The notes under the pieces: model-generated | Told to the model about the DNA's origin: nothing | The model's database searches: none | What the model saw: the letters and a program-made list of their open reading frames with translations, nothing else | Translations under genes and position numbers: made by a program | Shown here: positions 12,082 to 13,719 of the stretch, piece after piece | Layout: each line of letters starts with the position of its first letter | Position numbering within the stretch: position 1 is the first letter of the stretch | Assembly (NCBI GenBank): GCA_023229405.1 | Contig: JALNZH010000069.1 | Span: 1 to 13,719 of the forward strand | Origin: Bacteroidota bacterium | GTDB taxonomy: Bacteria; Bacteroidota; Ignavibacteria; UBA10030; UBA8401 | Direction: 5' to 3' | Length of the DNA: 13,719 nucleotides

Positions 12082-13719
12082 TTAATTTTCTGCCACGGAC
12101 TCTTCATCCGGTTCATTCGGTTCCATCGGCAGCGGTTGTTTTCCGTACCGGATAATTTCCCCGTATAGAAATTCCTCTATGCACAATCCTGCGATCGGGG
12201 CGGCGAACGCTCCGCCATAGCCGACATTTTCCACCATCACACAAATGGCAATTTTCGGATCATCGAACGGTGCAAATCCCATAAACCATGCGTGCGATTT
12301 TCCGTGAGGATTCTGTGCTGTTCCAGTTTTGCCCGCGACTTCAATTCCCGGTACTTTTGCTGCGCGTCCTGTTCCACCGGGTTCCATCACAACACGGCGC
12401 ATTCCTTCGCGGACGAGCGTCCAGGTTTTTTCCGAGAGTGCAATTTCACGCAGATCAACATGCGCCCGGTGAACCTGTTTCGTACTTTTGTCCACTATTG
12501 TATTCACCGCATGCGGTTGGAAAAATTTTCCTTTATTCGCGAGAATAGCGGAATAATTTGCCATTTGCAACGGTGTAACCCCCACTTCACCCTGGCCGAT
12601 TCCGAGGCTAATAAGATATCCCTGTGTCCATTTCCCTTTACCGTGGATGCGGTCATAATAGTTCCGGTCAGGCATCAAACCGGAATTTTCTTCAGTGATG
12701 TCCACTTTCGTCTGACTGCCGAAGCCGAATTGTTTTCCCATCGCGCTCCATTCGTCCAGACCGACCTTCAACATTAGTTGATAGAAAAAAACATTGCACG
12801 ACCTGTGAATCGCGTCCACCACAGAAACCTTACCGTGAACATGTTCACATTTGAATACTTTATTTCCATAGCGATAAGCACCGCTGCACGTGATACTCCA
12901 ATTTTCGTCGATTACTTTTTTTTCCAGCGCCGTCAATGCCAGCAGCATTTTAAATGTCGATCCGGGAGGATATCGCGTTAGTGTCGCGCGATTGTAGAGC
13001 GGAATTCCTTCGTCGTTGTTGAGTGCGCGCCATACGTCAGGCGGAGTAGTTCCGCTCAGCAGTGATAGATCATAGTCCGGTTTGCTTACCAACGCGATGA
13101 TGCCTCCGTTGCGGGGATCGATCGCAACGACTGCGCCGCGTTTGTCTGCCAGAAGCGATTCCGCCAGCGCTTGAACGTCGCCGTCAATAGCAAGGTGAAG
13201 ATCTAATCCGTCTACCGGAGGAATATCATGTTTACCGTTATCGAACGTTCCAATAATCTGCCCTTTGGCGTTTTGCGAGATAAATTCGTATCCCTTCATG
13301 CCGCGGAGGAATTGTTCATACTTTGCTTCAATTCCGCTGCTGCCGATAATATCGCCCGGTTGATAATCCAGTTTTTGTTTTTCCAGCTGTGCATCCGAAA
13401 TTTCTTTCGCATATCCAAACAAGTGGCTGCCGCGAGCATCGGTCGGATAATGCCGTTTGGATTCCATCTGGATTTCCACGCCATACAGTTTGTCTTTGTG
13501 TTCTTCTAGCATGGAAAGTTCGGCGAACGAGATGTCCCGTTTAATGCGCGTGGGAATAAATGCATTATATTTTCTTCCGCGTTTAATCATGTCCAACACT
13601 GATGCTTCGGTCATAGAAAGAATGGAGGAGAGGAGCGGCAGCTGATTCTTATTGAAGTCGACTGGCGTTAACATGACGGTGTAGGACGGCCGGTTGTCGA
13701 CAAGCAGTTTTCCCTTCCG
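12082..13719 (-). CDS. mrdA: Penicillin-binding protein 2 (elongasome transpeptidase), partial (N-terminus beyond right edge)
   Basis: The frame stays open to the right edge. The Met at 13672-13674 is internal, because the 15 codons before it read RKGKLLVDNRPSYTV, the usual sequence after the membrane anchor of PBP2. The 545 visible residues comprise most of the dimerisation domain, including GSSGIEAKYEQFLRG, and a full transpeptidase domain. Its catalytic motifs are SxxK as PPGSTFK (serine codon at 12958-12960), SxN as HRSCNVFF, and KTG as VAGKTGTAQ. PBP2 cross-links peptidoglycan in the periplasm during rod elongation together with RodA, whose gene follows. The C-terminus ends in an acidic tail. 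The missing part should be a cytoplasmic stub, one membrane helix and the start of the dimerisation domain. Confidence 0.95.
   Translation of the reverse strand, partial: RKGKLLVDNRPSYTVMLTPVDFNKNQLPLLSSILSMTEASVLDMIKRGRKYNAFIPTRIKRDISFAELSMLEEHKDKLYGVEIQMESKRHYPTDARGSHLFGYAKEISDAQLEKQKLDYQPGDIIGSSGIEAKYEQFLRGMKGYEFISQNAKGQIIGTFDNGKHDIPPVDGLDLHLAIDGDVQALAESLLADKRGAVVAIDPRNGGIIALVSKPDYDLSLLSGTTPPDVWRALNNDEGIPLYNRATLTRYPPGSTFKMLLALTALEKKVIDENWSITCSGAYRYGNKVFKCEHVHGKVSVVDAIHRSCNVFFYQLMLKVGLDEWSAMGKQFGFGSQTKVDITEENSGLMPDRNYYDRIHGKGKWTQGYLISLGIGQGEVGVTPLQMANYSAILANKGKFFQPHAVNTIVDKSTKQVHRAHVDLREIALSEKTWTLVREGMRRVVMEPGGTGRAAKVPGIEVAGKTGTAQNPHGKSHAWFMGFAPFDDPKIAICVMVENVGYGGAFAAPIAGLCIEEFLYGEIIRYGKQPLPMEPNEPDEESVAEN

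Noticed and set aside
12292..12777. 161-residue open frame on the plus strand
   Set aside because: It is antisense to the transpeptidase domain of mrdA, which is certain from its SxxK, SxN and KTG motifs.
13672..13674. Start codon of mrdA at the ATG of MLTPVDF
   Set aside because: The preceding 15 codons read RKGKLLVDNRPSYTV in frame, a conserved part of PBP2, so the true start is outside the window.
1..13719. CRISPR array, insertion sequence, prophage or toxin-antitoxin pair
   Set aside because: There are no regularly spaced direct repeats, no transposase, integrase or phage genes, and no recognisable toxin or antitoxin families.

Overview
The window looks like chromosomal DNA of a moderate-GC (roughly 45% by eye) Gram-negative bacterium. 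My best guess is the Bacteroidota/Chlorobiota/Ignavibacteriota (FCB) group. The reasons are the mix of families (a DUF6132-type protein, a DUF2892-thioredoxin-rhodanese-OsmC-DUF302 cluster, a TPR histidine kinase with an N-terminal signal peptide), two ECF sigma factors, and many starts without a clear Shine-Dalgarno. This is inference from family content, not from a marker gene.

Layout from left to right. 1-706 (minus) is the N-terminal 235 residues of a membrane-anchored metallophosphoesterase. 775-1461 (minus) is a Rossmann-fold NADP/F420-reductase-like protein. A 60-nt four-way palindromic element lies at 1497-1556. 1569-1913 (minus) is a small Trp-rich membrane protein and 2010-2621 (minus) an ECF sigma factor, with two short hairpins between them. 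2803-3579 (plus) is a SRAP/YedK abasic-site protein. 3612-6895 (minus) is one run of nine genes, in transcription order: ECF sigma, zinc-finger anti-sigma, DUF2892 membrane protein, thioredoxin, exported rhodanese, membrane-anchored rhodanese, DUF6132-like membrane protein, OsmC, and a truncated DUF302 gene. 7287-8327 (plus) is an exported metallo-beta-lactamase-fold hydrolase of the NAPE-PLD/UlaG type. 8374-10422 (minus) is a TPR sensor histidine kinase without a visible response regulator. 10679-11899 (minus) is rodA, and 12082-13719 (minus) is mrdA (PBP2), running off the right edge.

The most coherent system is 3612-6895. From DUF2892 to OsmC the genes overlap or nearly touch (ATGA overlaps at 4902-4905 and 5324-5327, a 13-nt overlap at 4534-4546, a 38-nt overlap at 4298-4335, a 16-nt gap at 5696-5711), so they are probably one translationally coupled operon. 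The products fit reactive/sulfane-sulfur and thiol-redox handling. The operon is headed by a sigma/anti-sigma pair whose anti-sigma has Cys and His spacing equal to that of the redox switch RsrA. A thiol-responsive sigma factor driving a persulfide/thioredoxin operon is the main hypothesis from this window. rodA and mrdA form the usual elongasome pair for rod-shape peptidoglycan synthesis.

Unexplained sequence includes the 391-bp gap at 6896-7286, the four-way palindrome at 1497-1556, and a short motif found both before the sigma gene and before the DUF2892 gene.
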